Below the pieces are notes generated by a model. The model did no database searches. It was not told where the DNA came from and was given only the letters and a program-made list of their open reading frames with translations. DNA of 64,000 bases from Seohaeicola saemankumensis (lineage in GTDB: Bacteria; Pseudomonadota; Alphaproteobacteria; Rhodobacterales; Rhodobacteraceae), in assembly GCF_042678485.1 (NCBI RefSeq), contig NZ_JBHTKR010000005.1, positions 186,001 to 250,000 of the forward strand, given 5' to 3'. Shown one piece after another: positions 63,428 to 64,000 of this stretch. The position numbers and the translations under genes are program-made. Within the stretch, counting starts at the first letter, position 1. Every line of letters begins with the position of its first letter.

Positions 63428-64000
63428 TCAGGCCGCCGGCTGCACCAGCGATTCGGATTCGAACGCCCCCAGAAGGCTGGCCACATCCGCCGCGATCTGC
63501 GCGGGTGCGACATCCTGGAAAAATTCGGACAGCAGATCGGCGATATCCTGGCCGCTGATCGGTTCCTCCAGCATGGCCCAGATGGCCCGCGCCACCGGGT
63601 TCAGGTGGAAATAGCTGTATTCGGTCGCGTGCCACAGGAACAGATCGTCCTGAACCTCGCGCACCGCGACATGCGGGCTGCGCCGATACGTCAGCGCCAG
63701 GCTGGCGGGCGGGCGCACCACAGGCTCGATCACGGCTGGCAAGGGCGGCGCGACCGCGACACCCAGGGCCGGCAGGCCGTCGGTGGCAAAGGCGCGACGC
63801 AGCAAGGCCACCGCATCCTCGATATCGGAATAAACCAGCTTGAGGCACAGCACCCCCTCGACCATCCGCGTCACCTGGTCGAAATGGGCGGTATCCTCGC
63901 CGGGGGCTGAAATATTCTGCCGCACCAGGTGCTGAACGGCCTCGGTCGGCTCCATCCGGTGCAACTGCGCCGGCACATCCTGGCCGCGGGCCAGCACGAT
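63428..64000 (-). CDS. PqqD-domain protein, 5' end outside the window
   Basis: The frame runs in from the window edge and ends at 63428. The C-terminal 90 residues match PqqD-type peptide chaperones: LFLWHATEYSYFHLNPVARAIWAMLEEPISGQDIADLLSEFF, then a helix ending LGAFESESLVQ. The part before it (HRMEPTEAVQHLVRQNISAPGEDTAHFDQVTRMVEG) looks like the end of another domain, possibly HPr-kinase-like, but too little is visible. PqqD domains usually bind a RiPP precursor peptide for a radical-SAM or related enzyme; a partner may lie beyond the window. Confidence 0.65.
   Translation of the reverse strand: MVLARGQDVPAQLHRMEPTEAVQHLVRQNISAPGEDTAHFDQVTRMVEGVLCLKLVYSDIEDAVALLRRAFATDGLPALGVAVAPPLPAVIEPVVRPPASLALTYRRSPHVAVREVQDDLFLWHATEYSYFHLNPVARAIWAMLEEPISGQDIADLLSEFFQDVAPAQIAADVASLLGAFESESLVQPAA

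Overview
The window is a GC-rich, densely coded chromosomal segment of an alphaproteobacterium, almost certainly Rhodobacteraceae (Roseobacter/Rhodobacter group). The evidence is the mdh-sucCD-sucAB-lpd block, a 44-residue aa3 oxidase subunit IV, ETF-ubiquinone oxidoreductase, a TIGR02302-type Gln/Gly-rich protein, plant-type GshA, a PHB thiolase/reductase pair, and the alphaproteobacterial dihydroorotase-like protein. I found no rRNA, tRNA, insertion sequence, prophage or CRISPR array. This looks like core chromosome, and no defence or mobile system is evident.

Layout. 1-12 kb: a TauE/SafE transporter, then malate dehydrogenase, succinyl-CoA synthetase (sucCD), the 2-oxoglutarate dehydrogenase complex (sucA, a two-lipoyl sucB) and lpd. 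A glycosyltransferase and a MAPEG protein sit between sucB and lpd. A twin TGTGATCACA site precedes sucC. 12-16 kb: ftsE-ftsX-plsC-flavin protein on the minus strand, divergent from a zinc-ribbon membrane protein. 16-24 kb: minus-strand argH, two tiny lipoproteins, a DUF2834 protein, lysA and a TIGR02302 protein; then tlpA-like, tag and an EAL protein. 24-28 kb: phaA and phaB, with inverted repeats in their leaders, then an MhqO/MhqD-like dioxygenase/hydrolase pair. 28-36 kb: a small DUF465 gene, a methyltransferase, a DUF2007 gene, polyprenyl diphosphate synthase, ispE, a TPR protein, ETF-QO and greA. 37-44 kb: azlCD, a lipoprotein, CoxIV, a metallo-hydrolase, a large acyl-CoA dehydrogenase, a Sua5-type enzyme and YqgE. 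44-52 kb: a lone DsbD-alpha-like protein, an RND pump with its adaptor, moaB, lysE and a family-4 uracil-DNA glycosylase. 52-57 kb: pyrB, two small membrane proteins, a frameshifted small gene, a DUF1330 gene, a dihydroorotase homologue lacking metal ligands, and plsY. 57-64 kb: gshA, rsmE, ubiA, an OmpA-like protein with a coiled-coil membrane partner, and a cut-off PqqD-domain protein.

Themes. Many genes are translationally coupled through ATGA, GTGA or TGATG overlaps. Central carbon flow (TCA cycle, PHB, acyl-CoA oxidation through ETF-QO) and quinone/isoprenoid supply (ispE, polyprenyl synthase, ubiA) are well represented.

The most interesting non-gene signal is a degenerate 22-bp element present five times, each 11-59 bp downstream of a stop codon and in the same orientation relative to the gene it follows. 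Other points worth checking are the sucC operator pair, the phaB leader repeats, the catalytically degenerate PyrC-like protein, an LptM-like lipoprotein between argH and lysA, and a lipoprotein with a possible permuted papain-like His...Cys arrangement.
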